From an uncultured Lachnospira sp. (GTDB taxonomy: Bacteria > Bacillota > Clostridia > Lachnospirales > Lachnospiraceae): a DNA stretch of 64,000 nt. Position 1 is the stretch's first letter, and the number at the start of each line of letters is the position of its first letter. Of this stretch, positions 17,885 through 26,693 are shown in pieces. The DNA is taken from contig CAKRLE010000004.1 in the NCBI GenBank assembly GCA_934359185.1, positions 62,001 through 126,000 of the forward strand, written 5' to 3'. The notes under the pieces were generated by a model that ran no database searches, had not been told where the DNA came from, and was given only the letters and a program-made list of their open reading frames with translations. The translations under genes were made by a program, and so were the position numbers.

Positions 17885-18820
17885 TCACTTTGTAAACAAT
17901 GGTGTAGAAAGATATCTGTCACCCGAATCAGGTAACAATGCAACAATATTCTTACCCTTATTCTCAGGGCGGCATGCAAGTATTACAGCTGCCTTTAATG
18001 CTGCACCTGAACTGATTCCAACAAGAATACCCTCTGATATTGCGAATCTTCTTCCCTCTTCAAATGCATCGTCATTATCTATCTTTACTATCTCATCATA
18101 TATCGAAGTATCAAGTGTATCAGGCACAAAACCAGCCCCAATTCCCTGAATCTTATGTGGACCCACTTTGCCCTCTGACAAAACCGGACTTGTTGATGGT
18201 TCAACTGCAACTATGGAGATATCTTTATTCTGCTCTTTAAGATACTTACCAACGCCTGATATAGTTCCACCTGTACCAACACCAGCTACAAATATATCAA
18301 CCTTACCCTCTGTCTGTCTCCAGATTTCTGGACCGGTTGTTCTGTAATGAGCTGCGGGATTAGCCATATTCTCAAACTGGCCTAATATAACTGAACCCGG
18401 AATTTCATTTTTCAATTCTTCAGCTTTCTCGATAGCTCCTTTCATGCCCTTAAATCCATCTGTCAGGACAATCTGCGCACCATACGCTTTAAGAAGGTTT
18501 CGTCTTTCGACTGTCATTGTCTCTGGAAGCGTAAGAATTGCCTTATATCCTTTGGCTGCTGCAACAGATGCAATTCCAATTCCTGTATTGCCAGAGGTTG
18601 GCTCGATTATTGTTGCGCCTGGCTTTAAAAGTCCTTTCTTTTCTGCATCCTCAATCATCGATAACGCAACTCTGTCTTTAACAGACCCTGCCGGATTAAG
18701 GTACTCCAGCTTGGCAATAATATCAGCATCTTTAACGCCGGCTTCTTTCATATAATTGTGAAGCAACAGCATGGGTGTCTCTCCGACAAGCTCTGCTGCA
18801 CTGTCTTTAATGTATTTCAT
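17885..18820 (-). CDS. cysK: Cysteine synthase (O-acetylserine sulfhydrylase)
   Basis: PLP enzyme that joins sulfide with O-acetylserine to give cysteine. 311 residues. The PLP lysine lies in NPAGSVKDR (about residue 48), the substrate loop is PTSGNTGIG, and the phosphate-binding loop is [21 protein letters not shown] precedes the ATG. It lies 21 bases after trxB in a run of sulfur genes (two O-acetylhomoserine sulfhydrylases, TusA-like, JAMM protease, thioredoxin reductase), so it likely belongs to the same sulfur-assimilation unit. Confidence 0.95.
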   Translation of the reverse strand: MKYIKDSAAELVGETPMLLLHNYMKEAGVKDADIIAKLEYLNPAGSVKDRVALSMIEDAEKKGLLKPGATIIEPTSGNTGIGIASVAAAKGYKAILTLPETMTVERRNLLKAYGAQIVLTDGFKGMKGAIEKAEELKNEIPGSVILGQFENMANPAAHYRTTGPEIWRQTEGKVDIFVAGVGTGGTISGVGKYLKEQNKDISIVAVEPSTSPVLSEGKVGPHKIQGIGAGFVPDTLDTSIYDEIVKIDNDDAFEEGRRFAISEGILVGISSGAALKAAVILACRPENKGKNIVALLPDSGDRYLSTPLFTK

Positions 18821-18841
18821 GTGTTCCTTCCTCCATAATCA

Positions 18842-19735
18842 TTATTTAATATATTCAATAGCTGAATTAACAGCGTTAGCGCCATCTGCCGCTGCAGTAA
18901 TAACCTGACGCAGCTTCTTTACCCTGATATCTCCTGCTACATACAGTCCTGCTTTAGAAGTTACACAATCCTCTCCTGCCAGTACATAGCCTGACTCATC
19001 ACATACTCCAAATTTTTCAATAAGCTCTGTCTGTGGAAGCATTCCTATAGCAACAAATATTCCATCAACTGAAAGCTCTGTGCCATTATCAAGCTTCACA
19101 GATGATACACGCTCATCACCGCCAATCTCACTTACATTGGCTTTCGTGATAATTGTTACATTTTCCTTTTCTCTTAACTTCTCAATACTTGCTGGTGCAC
19201 ATCTGAATTCATCCCTTCTGTGGACAAGGTATACATGGTTACAGATGTCCGATAAATACAATGCATCATCAACAGCTGTATCACCGCCACCAACAACCAC
19301 AACATCTTTACCTTTAAAAAATGCACCATCACACACTGCACAGTATGATATTCCCTTGCCGATGAACTTGTCCTCATTATTTGCTCCAAGCTCACGCTTA
19401 CGTCTTCCTGCCGCATAGACTACTGCTTTAGCTTCATCTGCGCTGCCATCATCATAGACAACTGTCCAGATATCATTGTCACATTTTAACTCTTTAACTT
19501 CTTTATTGATAAATTCTGCACCAAGCTTTTCCGCGTGTTCCCTGAATGCTTCTCCAATGCTGAATCCATCCAATCCAGGAAGCCCAAGATAATTATCAAC
19601 TTTGTTACTCTCAGCAATCTGACCAGTTCCCATATATTCTTTCTCTACGATTACTGATGACAAACCTGCTCTGCTGGCGTATACTGAAGCGCTTAATCCT
19701 GCTGGACCGCTTCCTATAATAATTAAATCTAACAT
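18842..19735 (-). CDS. trxB: Thioredoxin reductase-like flavoprotein
   Basis: 297-residue FAD-dependent disulfide reductase. FAD-binding GSGPAGLSA at 8-16, redox-active CAVC at residues 132-135, NAD(P)-binding GGGDTAVDDA and the C-terminal ATG-equivalent YVAGDI. It overlaps the JAMM protease gene by 7 bases. Its place inside the sulfur block suggests it reduces thioredoxin, or directly a persulfide or disulfide intermediate, during sulfur transfer; that role is inference. Confidence 0.93.
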   Translation of the reverse strand: MLDLIIIGSGPAGLSASVYASRAGLSSVIVEKEYMGTGQIAESNKVDNYLGLPGLDGFSIGEAFREHAEKLGAEFINKEVKELKCDNDIWTVVYDDGSADEAKAVVYAAGRRKRELGANNEDKFIGKGISYCAVCDGAFFKGKDVVVVGGGDTAVDDALYLSDICNHVYLVHRRDEFRCAPASIEKLREKENVTIITKANVSEIGGDERVSSVKLDNGTELSVDGIFVAIGMLPQTELIEKFGVCDESGYVLAGEDCVTSKAGLYVAGDIRVKKLRQVITAAADGANAVNSAIEYIK

Positions 19736-20139
19736 ATAACTAATTCTTCCTTAGCCGAATCTGTTCCCTCAATATGGAATGAATTAAGAACTGGATTAGC
19801 ATCATCCATAAGTGAAAGAATCATGTAGCTTGCCTTGCTGTCATAAGCAAGTCTCTTATCCTCATCTGATGGTCTTGAAGGTGACTCTGGATGAGAATGC
19901 CAGTTGCCAAGTGGAGCATATCCATTAGCACGCATATCTTTAACTGCAGCAAGCTGTTCCTTAGGGTCTAATGAGAAATGCTCATTAGAATGGTCGATAT
20001 TAGTAAGGATGTACACCTTCTTGATTATCTTATCTCCATTCTCTATAACGCCTGCGATAAGCCCACACGCTTCCTCTGGTACACATTCTCTTGCATGTGC
20101 AAGTATTGTTACATAATCCGCCTTGCTTAACTTAATCAT
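19729..20139 (-). CDS. JAMM/MPN+ metalloprotease (M67 family, Mec+-like)
   Basis: 136-residue prokaryotic JAB1/MPN protein with the complete zinc motif HSHPESPSRPSDED: His 81, His 83, Ser 91 and Asp 94, plus a glutamate in PEEACG near residue 22. In other bacteria this type removes residues from sulfur-carrier proteins or cleaves cysteine off a carrier (Mec+). Here the neighbour is TusA-like rather than ThiS-like, so the substrate is open. GAGG precedes the ATG. Three bases separate it from the TusA-like gene. Confidence 0.88.
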   Translation of the reverse strand: MIKLSKADYVTILAHARECVPEEACGLIAGVIENGDKIIKKVYILTNIDHSNEHFSLDPKEQLAAVKDMRANGYAPLGNWHSHPESPSRPSDEDKRLAYDSKASYMILSLMDDANPVLNSFHIEGTDSAKEELVIC

Positions 20140-20142
20140 AGA

Positions 20143-20394
20143 TTAGTCCTCAACTTTCTTAACAACAAGTGTATATGTTCCGTCTTCATTATTGACAAGT
20201 TTTAAAATCTGATGTCCCTCTTCCTTGATACTTCTAGGTACATTCTGCACTGGCTCACCATCATTCATTCTTATTGCAATTACCTCGCCATCATCCAGCT
20301 CATCAAGTGCAACCTTTGCCTTAACAAATGTTAATGGGCATACCTTATCTGTTATATCTACCTGATCATCAATGTTAATTCCTGCTATTTCCAT
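20143..20394 (-). CDS. TusA-like sulfur carrier protein
   Basis: 83-residue protein of the TusA/SirA fold. The persulfide cysteine lies in CPLT (Cys 19), followed by the helix FVKAKVALDEL, and then strands ending VKKVED. The canonical motif is CPxP; the second proline is threonine here. No C-terminal Gly-Gly is present. It is encoded between an O-acetylhomoserine sulfhydrylase and a JAMM protease, suggesting it carries protein-bound sulfur for methionine or cysteine synthesis (inference). Confidence 0.85.
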   Translation of the reverse strand: MEIAGINIDDQVDITDKVCPLTFVKAKVALDELDDGEVIAIRMNDGEPVQNVPRSIKEEGHQILKLVNNEDGTYTLVVKKVED

Positions 20395-20441
20395 ATTATT
20401 ATTCTCCTTGTTAATTATCTATATTTAATAAATGTTTTTTA

Positions 20442-21674
20442 TTATTCAGCCTGCTCTATCGCCTGTCTAAAATCTTCAATCAAATCTTTAATATCCTCTA
20501 TTCCAACACTCACCCTTATAAGATCATCAAACACTCCGGCTGTAACCTTTTCTTCCTCTGTACTGTGTACATTAAGAGTTGATTCCGGATGAATTACAAG
20601 AGTCTTGGTATCACCTATATTAGATATGATAAGTGGAAGCTTTAATGCATTCATTATCTTAAATGCACGTTCTTTACTTCCTGTCCTTATTGTTATTATT
20701 CCACCGAATCCATTCTTTAACTGTGAAACTGCGATATCATGCCATTTACTGCTCTCAAGACCTGGATAATTGACTGTTATATCGCTGTATTCATTCTGGA
20801 AAAACTCTGCAAGCTTAATCGCATTATAACATATTCTTTCCATTCTAAGCCCCAATGTCTCGATTCCTATAATATTAAGGAATGCATTCTGAGGTGCAAG
20901 GCAGGCTCCTGTATTTCTGAATAAGCCATTTCTCAACTTAGCAGTATAAGCGTATGGTCCGAACTTCTTAAATTCTTTCATTCCTGGATATTTATCTGTA
21001 TCCCACTTGAATTTGCCGCTGTCTGTTATAACACCACTTATCGCATCACTGTTTCCATTGATGTACTTTGATGTAGAATTCATCACTATATCAGCTCCCT
21101 GTTCAAGAGGTTTTACAAGATAAGCTGTCGCAACCGTATTATCAATTATAAGTGGCACGCCATGCTTATGTGCTATATCTGAAAGTGTCCTGATATCAGT
21201 AACGTCAAGTCTTGGATTACCAATTGTCTCTGCAAAATACAATCTAGTGTGTTCATTAGTAGCTGCTTCAAACTGTTCCCAGTTATTATTCTCCACATAT
21301 CTTGTTGTGATTCCAAATGCTTCAAGATCCCTGAAAAGGTCTATGCTCCCTCCATAAAGACTTGCACTTGATACAATCTCATCTCCTGCCTGAAGTATGT
21401 TGCAAAATGCGTTGAACAGCGCTGCCATGCCTGAAGCACATGCAACACTGGCAATTCCTCCCTCAAGAGCTGTCATTCTCTTTTCAAATGCATCAATTGT
21501 AGGATTGCTTATTCTTGTATAAGAAAACCCCGGTGCCTGATTATGAAATATTTTCTCTAATTCCTCTGCTGAGGAATGACAGAATGCACTTGACTGGTAT
21601 ATAGGAGTAACTGTTGAACCAGTATTCTTATCACCTAAAAAATCCCCATGTAATAATGCTGTATTAAACTCCAT
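20442..21674 (-). CDS. O-acetylhomoserine sulfhydrylase paralogue (Cys/Met PLP enzyme)
   Basis: 410-residue fold-type I PLP enzyme of the cystathionine-gamma-synthase family. The PLP lysine is in NSTSKYINGNSDAISG; the N terminus has YTRISNPTIDAFEKRMTALEGG. It probably makes homocysteine from O-acetylhomoserine and a sulfur donor. It is clearly divergent from the neighbour at 21867-23177. Being immediately followed by TusA-like and JAMM genes, it may use protein-carried sulfur while the other uses free sulfide (inference). CGGAGAAAG precedes the ATG. It has its own promoter in the 192-bp gap upstream. Confidence 0.88.
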   Translation of the reverse strand: MEFNTALLHGDFLGDKNTGSTVTPIYQSSAFCHSSAEELEKIFHNQAPGFSYTRISNPTIDAFEKRMTALEGGIASVACASGMAALFNAFCNILQAGDEIVSSASLYGGSIDLFRDLEAFGITTRYVENNNWEQFEAATNEHTRLYFAETIGNPRLDVTDIRTLSDIAHKHGVPLIIDNTVATAYLVKPLEQGADIVMNSTSKYINGNSDAISGVITDSGKFKWDTDKYPGMKEFKKFGPYAYTAKLRNGLFRNTGACLAPQNAFLNIIGIETLGLRMERICYNAIKLAEFFQNEYSDITVNYPGLESSKWHDIAVSQLKNGFGGIITIRTGSKERAFKIMNALKLPLIISNIGDTKTLVIHPESTLNVHSTEEEKVTAGVFDDLIRVSVGIEDIKDLIEDFRQAIEQAE

Positions 21675-21750
21675 GACTTTCTCCGTTTCTTCCCTGTGTT
21701 AACTATAATTGCGACTAAGGATATTATTCCTATCAATTTAATATGAATTA

Positions 21751-21778
21751 ATTGTACTCTTTCACATAGATTTGTCAA
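21751..21778 (-). promoter_or_regulatory. Promoter of the 20442-21674 sulfhydrylase operon
   Basis: On the minus strand TTGACA (21773-21778), 16-bp spacer, TACAAT (21751-21756). A small palindrome (AAGGATATTATTCCT, about 21716-21732) lies in the leader and could be an operator. Confidence 0.75.
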
Positions 21779-21797
21779 GAACTTTATCCCAACTTTT

Positions 21798-21840
21798 GTA
21801 AAAAATGGTTCCAGAGCTGCTCCCCCGAAACCATTTTTAC
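21798..21840 (-). terminator. Terminator after the 21867-23177 sulfhydrylase gene
   Basis: Twelve-bp perfect stem GTAAAAATGGTT with its complement around a G/C-rich loop; on the minus strand it follows the stop codon by 26 bases and is followed by TTTTTTAC-type sequence inside the right arm. Confidence 0.8.
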
Positions 21841-21866
21841 TATGCATATGCGATTAATCTTATAAA

Positions 21867-23177
21867 TTACTCTGATATAGCCTTAAATGCCTCATCAAGA
21901 TCTTCGATAATATCATCAATATTCTCTGTACCGATTGACAGACGGATTGTATTAGGCTTGATGCCCTGATCTGCAAGCTCTGCTGTGTTGAGCTCTGAAT
22001 GTGTTGTGCTTGCTGGATGGATTGCAAGTGACTTAACATCAGCAACATTGGCAAGAAGAGAGAATAATTCAAGATTATCAATGAAATCTTTAGCTGTCTT
22101 CTCATCACCCTTTATCTCAAATGTGAAGATAGATCCTGCACCGTTAGGGAAGTACTTCTTGTAAAGTCTCTGCTGCTCTGGGTCACTTGTAACTGCTGGA
22201 TGATTAACCTTCTCAACTAATGGATTCTTTGAAAGGTAATCAACTACTTTAAGCGCATTTTCAACATGACGCTCTACTCTTAATGATAATGTCTCAAGTC
22301 CCTGTAAGAATATCCATGAAGAGATTGGAGAGATGCATGCACCTGTATCACGAAGAAGAATTGCACGGATTCTTGTAACAAATGCTGCTGGACCTGCTGC
22401 ATCTACAAAGCTGATTCCATGATAGCTCTCGTTAGGTTCTGTGAGCTGTGGGAACTTGCCAGATGCCTTCCAGTCAAATGTACCACCATCAATAATAACA
22501 CCACCAATTGTTGTACCATGTCCGCCGATAAACTTAGTAGCTGAATGAACTACGATATCTGCACCATATTCAATTGGTCTGATAAGATATGGTGTTGCAA
22601 ATGTTGCGTCAATAACAAGTGGAATCTTATGTGCATGAGCAATTTTAGCAACAGCTTCAATATCTGTAACCTCTGAATTAGGATTACCAAGCACCTCGAT
22701 ATATAATGCCTTAGTGTTCTCCTGAATTGCATCCTCAAAATTCTTAGGATCAAGTGGGTCAACGAATGTTGTTGTTACGCCATAATCAACGATTGTATGT
22801 GCAAGATAGTTATATGTACCACCATAGATGTTCTTAGCTGCAACGATGTGGTCGCCTGCAAGAGCCAGGTTCTGGATTGTATAAGATACTGCTGCTGCAC
22901 CAGACGATACTGCTAATGCTGCCACACCACCTTCAAGTGCTGCAATTCTTCTCTCAAACACATCCTCTGTTGGATTAGTAAGTCTTCCATAGATATTACC
23001 TGCATCCTTTAATGCAAATCTGTCTTCTGCATGCTGTGAGTTGTGGAATACAAAGCTTGATGTCTGATAGATTGGAACTGCCCTTGCATCTGTAACTGGA
23101 TCTGCGCTCTCCTGTCCAACGTGTAACTGTAATGTTTCAAATTTTAAATTTCTCTCTGAATAATGTTTCTTTGCCAT
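21867..23177 (-). CDS. metY: O-acetylhomoserine sulfhydrylase (homocysteine synthase)
   Basis: 436-residue PLP enzyme of the Cys/Met metabolism family that forms homocysteine from O-acetylhomoserine and sulfide. The N terminus FETLQLHVGQESADPVTDARAVPIYQTSSFVF and the central FIGGHGTTIGGVIIDGG are typical MetY signatures; PLP lysine in SATKFIGGHG. AAAGGAGAAC precedes the ATG. It has a good promoter upstream with an adjacent palindrome and a terminator downstream, so it can be transcribed alone. Confidence 0.94.
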   Translation of the reverse strand: MAKKHYSERNLKFETLQLHVGQESADPVTDARAVPIYQTSSFVFHNSQHAEDRFALKDAGNIYGRLTNPTEDVFERRIAALEGGVAALAVSSGAAAVSYTIQNLALAGDHIVAAKNIYGGTYNYLAHTIVDYGVTTTFVDPLDPKNFEDAIQENTKALYIEVLGNPNSEVTDIEAVAKIAHAHKIPLVIDATFATPYLIRPIEYGADIVVHSATKFIGGHGTTIGGVIIDGGTFDWKASGKFPQLTEPNESYHGISFVDAAGPAAFVTRIRAILLRDTGACISPISSWIFLQGLETLSLRVERHVENALKVVDYLSKNPLVEKVNHPAVTSDPEQQRLYKKYFPNGAGSIFTFEIKGDEKTAKDFIDNLELFSLLANVADVKSLAIHPASTTHSELNTAELADQGIKPNTIRLSIGTENIDDIIEDLDEAFKAISE

Positions 23178-23237
23178 AATTTTGTTCTCCTTTATATGTT
23201 AGATTTGATTTAATGCGTTTTAGCTTTCGATGTGATT

Positions 23238-23266
23238 ATATTACCCTAAGATTAGAGATTTGACAA
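23238..23266 (-). promoter_or_regulatory. Promoter of metY
   Basis: Minus strand: TTGTCA (23261-23266), 17-bp spacer, TAATAT (23238-23243). Confidence 0.75.
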
Positions 23267-23286
23267 TTTCTTAAAAATTATAGCCA

Positions 23287-23307
23287 GTTATAGGTATATC
23301 CTATAAC
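23287..23307. promoter_or_regulatory. 21-bp perfect palindrome upstream of metY
   Basis: GTTATAGG - TATAT - CCTATAAC: 8-bp arms with no mismatch. It sits 21 bp upstream of the metY -35 box, the place expected for an activator such as a LysR-type sulfur/methionine regulator. The regulator is not in the window. Confidence 0.65.
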
Positions 23308-23336
23308 TAACCATCCTTAATCAACCTGCATTTATA

Positions 23337-23390
23337 CAAAAAATATCCATCACAAGCAGGCAATATATGCTGGCTGCATGTGACGGATAT
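23337..23390 (-). terminator. Terminator after pstA
   Basis: Long stem (ATATCCgTCACatGCAG against CTGCttGTGAtGGATAT, three non-pairing positions) followed on the minus strand by TTTTTTG. It ends the pst operon before any pstB gene. Confidence 0.9.
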
Positions 23391-23406
23391 CCTATCTGTC
23401 ATCTAT

Positions 23407-24255
23407 TTAATTAGTTTTAGCTGCAAGGTGGTTAGCAGCTATTTTAGAAAGCATATTAATAAGCACTACCAGGACAAGAAGCACAACCGCTGTTGCATAT
23501 GCCTGATTAGTGTTAAATCCCTCTCCTGAAAGCATATACATATGAACCGAAAGTGTTCTTGCAGAGCCAAATAACCCATTAGGAACCTTTGCCATAGTTC
23601 CGGCAGTATATATAAGTGCTGCTGTCTCACCAACAATTCTTCCTATTGCCAGTATTACACCTGACAATATTCCAGGAACTGCTGATGGAAGCACAACCTG
23701 AAACACTGTACGGAGCTTTCCAGCTCCAAGCCCAAAGCTTCCTTCCCTGAAACTGTCTGGTACTGCCATAAGTGCTTCCTCTGTTGTTCTCATAATCGTA
23801 GGCAGTACCATAATTGCAACAGTAAGTGATCCTGAAAGTATTGATAACTGCATATGACACGCCGTTACGAAAAAGAGCATGCCAAACAATCCGTATACGA
23901 TAGATGGAATTCCTGAAAGTGTCTCTGCCGTAATTCTCACAACCTTGACAATCTTATTGCCTCTCTTGGCATATTCAACCATATATATAGCTGCAAATAT
24001 TCCAAGCGGAGCTGCAAATATAAGTGCCAGCAAAGTAAGAAGCACTGTATTGATAAGTGATGGAAGCATAGAAACATTGTCCGAATTATACTCCCATGCA
24101 AACAGGCTCGGCGTCAGATATGGAACACCTCTCACCAATATATATATTATAAGAAAACCTAATGATGCAACTGTTATAAATGCTGCAAGATATGTAACCA
24201 GTCTTATAAGAAGAGAGACCGGGTGTTTTGAATATGTCTTAAATATGTTTTTCAT
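23407..24255 (-). CDS. pstA: Phosphate ABC transporter permease PstA
   Basis: Inner-membrane permease of the high-affinity phosphate importer; 282 residues, six membrane segments. The cytoplasmic EAA loop is visible as EALMAVPDSFREGSFGLGAGKLRTVFQVVLP. A strong TAAGGAGGAAG precedes the ATG. It follows pstC by 12 bases. The operon stops here with a terminator, so ATPase PstB and PhoU are not next to it as they are in most bacteria. Confidence 0.94.
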   Translation of the reverse strand: MKNIFKTYSKHPVSLLIRLVTYLAAFITVASLGFLIIYILVRGVPYLTPSLFAWEYNSDNVSMLPSLINTVLLTLLALIFAAPLGIFAAIYMVEYAKRGNKIVKVVRITAETLSGIPSIVYGLFGMLFFVTACHMQLSILSGSLTVAIMVLPTIMRTTEEALMAVPDSFREGSFGLGAGKLRTVFQVVLPSAVPGILSGVILAIGRIVGETAALIYTAGTMAKVPNGLFGSARTLSVHMYMLSGEGFNTNQAYATAVVLLVLVVLINMLSKIAANHLAAKTN

Positions 24256-24267
24256 CTCTCTTCCTCC

Positions 24268-25125
24268 TTACTGCTTATCTCGGTTCTTTAATATCGAAAA
24301 CAATGTATTGATTATAAGAATAAACACAAACAGCACAACACCTGTAGCAATAAGTGCCTCCCTGTGAAGGTCTGTAGCATATCCCATCTCTATAACAATA
24401 TTAGCTGTCATAGTCCGTATACCTTTAAGCATTCCCTTTGGCATACGTGGCTGATTACCAGCTACCATAATAACTGCCATTGTTTCACCTATCGCACGTC
24501 CTATTCCAAGCACGACACCAGCCATAATTCCAGATTTTGCAGCAGGAACTACTGTCCGATACACACTTCTTTCATGGGTAGCACCAAGTGCAAGCGCACC
24601 CTGGTAATATTTTTCTGGAACCGCTCTTATAGACGACTCTGATACATTAATTATAGTTGGAAGAATCATAAATCCAAGCAAAATTGATGCTGTTAGAATA
24701 CTATTACCATCCCCACCTATGTAATTACGAACGAATGGAACGATAACACATAAACCAAAAAAGCCATATACAACTGATGGAATACCAGCCAGCAGCTCAA
24801 CCGCTGGTTTAATTATTTTATACAGATTCTTAGGACAGAATCTTGCAAGATATACTGCTGTAAGTATTCCAATAGGAACACCTATAATAACTGCGCCAGC
24901 TGTGATATAGATACTTCCTATAATCATAGGGAATATGCCATACATATCATTTCCTGGTTTCCACGTCTTACCAAATACAAAGTCAAATAATCCAATCTTC
25001 TGCATTGCTGGTATTCCGTTAGCAAACAGGAATATACATATTAACGCTACTGATATAATAGATACACATGCACATAACATGAATACTATTTCCATTATCT
25101 TCTCTTTTACATGACCTTTATTCAT
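24268..25125 (-). CDS. pstC: Phosphate ABC transporter permease PstC
   Basis: Second permease subunit of the phosphate importer. The EAA loop reads SIRAVPEKYYQGALALGATHERSVYRTVVP. An in-frame ATG at 25149 lies upstream, but GAAGGAAG sits 5 bases before the ATG at 25125, which I take as the start (285 residues). Six predicted membrane segments. Located between pstS and pstA. Confidence 0.94.
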   Translation of the reverse strand: MNKGHVKEKIMEIVFMLCACVSIISVALICIFLFANGIPAMQKIGLFDFVFGKTWKPGNDMYGIFPMIIGSIYITAGAVIIGVPIGILTAVYLARFCPKNLYKIIKPAVELLAGIPSVVYGFFGLCVIVPFVRNYIGGDGNSILTASILLGFMILPTIINVSESSIRAVPEKYYQGALALGATHERSVYRTVVPAAKSGIMAGVVLGIGRAIGETMAVIMVAGNQPRMPKGMLKGIRTMTANIVIEMGYATDLHREALIATGVVLFVFILIINTLFSILKNRDKQ

Positions 25126-25196
25126 AAATTCTTCCTTCTTACCTGTCATTAGCTGGCTGCCCTGAAAAGACAGCCAGCTTAAATTATTGCTCCAGA

Positions 25197-26099
25197 TTAC
25201 TTAACCTGGCTCCAGTCTGTTGTCTGACCTGTGAAGATTGCCTTAACCTGTTCAGATGTAATGCTGTCAAGTGAATTATCCTTGTTAACAATTACTGCAA
25301 TACCATCAATTGCAATCTTAGTATCTTTAAGACCTTTTGCCTTCTCACTATCCTTAAGCTCTCTTGATGCCATACCGATATCAAGTGTTCCCTCTGCTGC
25401 CTTTGTCATACCTGTTGTTGAATCTGACTGCTGAAGTTCAAGTGTTACATTAGGATTAACCTTCTTATATGCCTCGATAAGCTTTTCCATAACTGGTGTA
25501 ACTGATGAAGAACCACCTACAACAACCTTGCCTGAAGCTCCGTTAGATGTAAACGCTCCCTTATTGCCCTCTGAGATATAGCCTTTATCTTCAACTACCT
25601 TCTGTCCTTCTGCACTTAAAATGTAGTTGATGAAATCTGTAGCTGCATCACTTAAATTATCCTTAGTTGCGATGTTGAATGGTCTTGTTACCTTATATGA
25701 ACCGCTCTTTACATTGGCAACTGTTGCCTCTGCTCCATCAACCTTTAATGCCTTGATTGATGAATTAAGAGCACCTAATGATGTATAACCGATTGCTGCT
25801 GAATTACCAGCTACTGTCTGCATCATTACCTCTGTGCTGTTAGTTATGTTAGCATCCTCTGTTGTCTTATCTACCTTCTTGCCACTTGCATCCTTCTCTT
25901 CAATACCGAAAAGCTCAATGAATGCGCCTCTTGTACCGGAACCATCTTCTCTTGATACAACTGTGATTTCTTTCTTTGCTGTATTACCATTACCTGATGC
26001 AGCTCCTGAACCGCTATTACCACATCCTACTAATGCACCTGCAACACATGCAATACTTAACATTACTGCTGCATATTTTTTTAATGATATCTTTCTCAT
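25197..26099 (-). CDS. pstS: Phosphate-binding lipoprotein PstS
   Basis: Surface-anchored phosphate receptor, 300 residues. A lipoprotein signal peptide with lipobox LVGC places the mature N-terminal cysteine at about 26. The phosphate-binding loops SREDGSGTR and GGSSSVTPVM are visible. AGGAGG precedes the ATG. It is first in pstSCA, controlled by the PHO-box-like repeat upstream. Confidence 0.94.
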   Translation of the reverse strand: MRKISLKKYAAVMLSIACVAGALVGCGNSGSGAASGNGNTAKKEITVVSREDGSGTRGAFIELFGIEEKDASGKKVDKTTEDANITNSTEVMMQTVAGNSAAIGYTSLGALNSSIKALKVDGAEATVANVKSGSYKVTRPFNIATKDNLSDAATDFINYILSAEGQKVVEDKGYISEGNKGAFTSNGASGKVVVGGSSSVTPVMEKLIEAYKKVNPNVTLELQQSDSTTGMTKAAEGTLDIGMASRELKDSEKAKGLKDTKIAIDGIAVIVNKDNSLDSITSEQVKAIFTGQTTDWSQVK

Positions 26100-26239
26100 T
26101 TTGTCCTCCTAAAAATATCAAGGAGCTGTCCGTCTTTAGCTCCTCTACAATATTTGCTGCTGCCAGAAAAGTGCTAGCGTTGTTTCCTGACTGCAAATAA
26201 AGAATACATGATTTTATGTAAAATCTACTATCTGCATTA

Positions 26240-26267
26240 TGAGAAATCTATGTAAAATAAGTGTAAA
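26240..26267 (-). promoter_or_regulatory. PHO-box-like direct repeats upstream of pstS
   Basis: On the minus strand TTTACA - 5 nt - TTTACA - 5 nt - TTCTCA; hexamers start every 11 bp (26240, 26251, 26262). This is the arrangement of PhoP/PhoB recognition sites in Firmicutes (TT-ACA repeats). Another TTTACATAAAAT follows towards the gene and may hold the -10 box. Regulator not in the window. Confidence 0.75.
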
Positions 26268-26274
26268 TAAAACA

Positions 26275-26312
26275 GGCGTATGTAAAGTATAATTAAACAC
26301 TTTACATACGCC
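26275..26312 (-). terminator. Terminator after the HMA protein gene
   Basis: Perfect 14-bp stem GGCGTATGTAAAGT with its complement, 10-nt loop, followed on the minus strand by TGTTTTATTT. It directly precedes the PHO-box repeats of pstS. Confidence 0.9.
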
Positions 26313-26336
26313 CTTAACCCTTGGTATCACTATATA

Positions 26337-26693
26337 TTACACAATCTTTGTGACTGTAAAATCTGCCTTTTTTACAGCTCTTATTATGTCCTCATCTTTA
26401 ATCTCTCTGTCATATGAAACCACTGCCAGATTCTTTTTAAGATTAACCCTTGCAGCCGCTCCATCTATCTGATTGATATATCTTTCAACTGTATTCTTAC
26501 AATGGTCACAATGCATTCCATCTATATATACAGTTTTCTCTCCGATAACCTCTCCTTCAAGAGTCTTCTTCTCCACTGGTTCATCGCTGCCACCTCCGCA
26601 GCATCCACCTTCACCTTTCATGTGCTTCATCCCAGACCTTACCGCCACTGCACATATCACTACCAATACAAGAACAATAATCGCCGTTCCCAT
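26337..26693 (-). CDS. Membrane-anchored HMA metal-binding protein
   Basis: 118-residue protein: an N-terminal membrane helix (about 3-20), a short cysteine/glycine-rich link GGCCGGG, then an HMA domain (about 50-118) with the metal motif GMHCDHC at residues 59-65. Such proteins bind Cu(I) or similar ions and pass them to ATPases; the anchor resembles FeoB-associated Cys-rich small proteins. AAAGGAGC precedes the ATG. It stands alone with its own terminator. No metal ATPase adjoins; the pump at 11163 is far away. Confidence 0.85.
   Translation of the reverse strand: MGTAIIVLVLVVICAVAVRSGMKHMKGEGGCCGGGSDEPVEKKTLEGEVIGEKTVYIDGMHCDHCKNTVERYINQIDGAAARVNLKKNLAVVSYDREIKDEDIIRAVKKADFTVTKIV

Noticed and set aside
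23178..23406. SAM or cobalamin riboswitch upstream of the sulfur genes
   Set aside because: No conserved S-box or B12-box core was found in the leaders of metY, metF or metH; the hairpin at 23337-23390 is a terminator of pstA.
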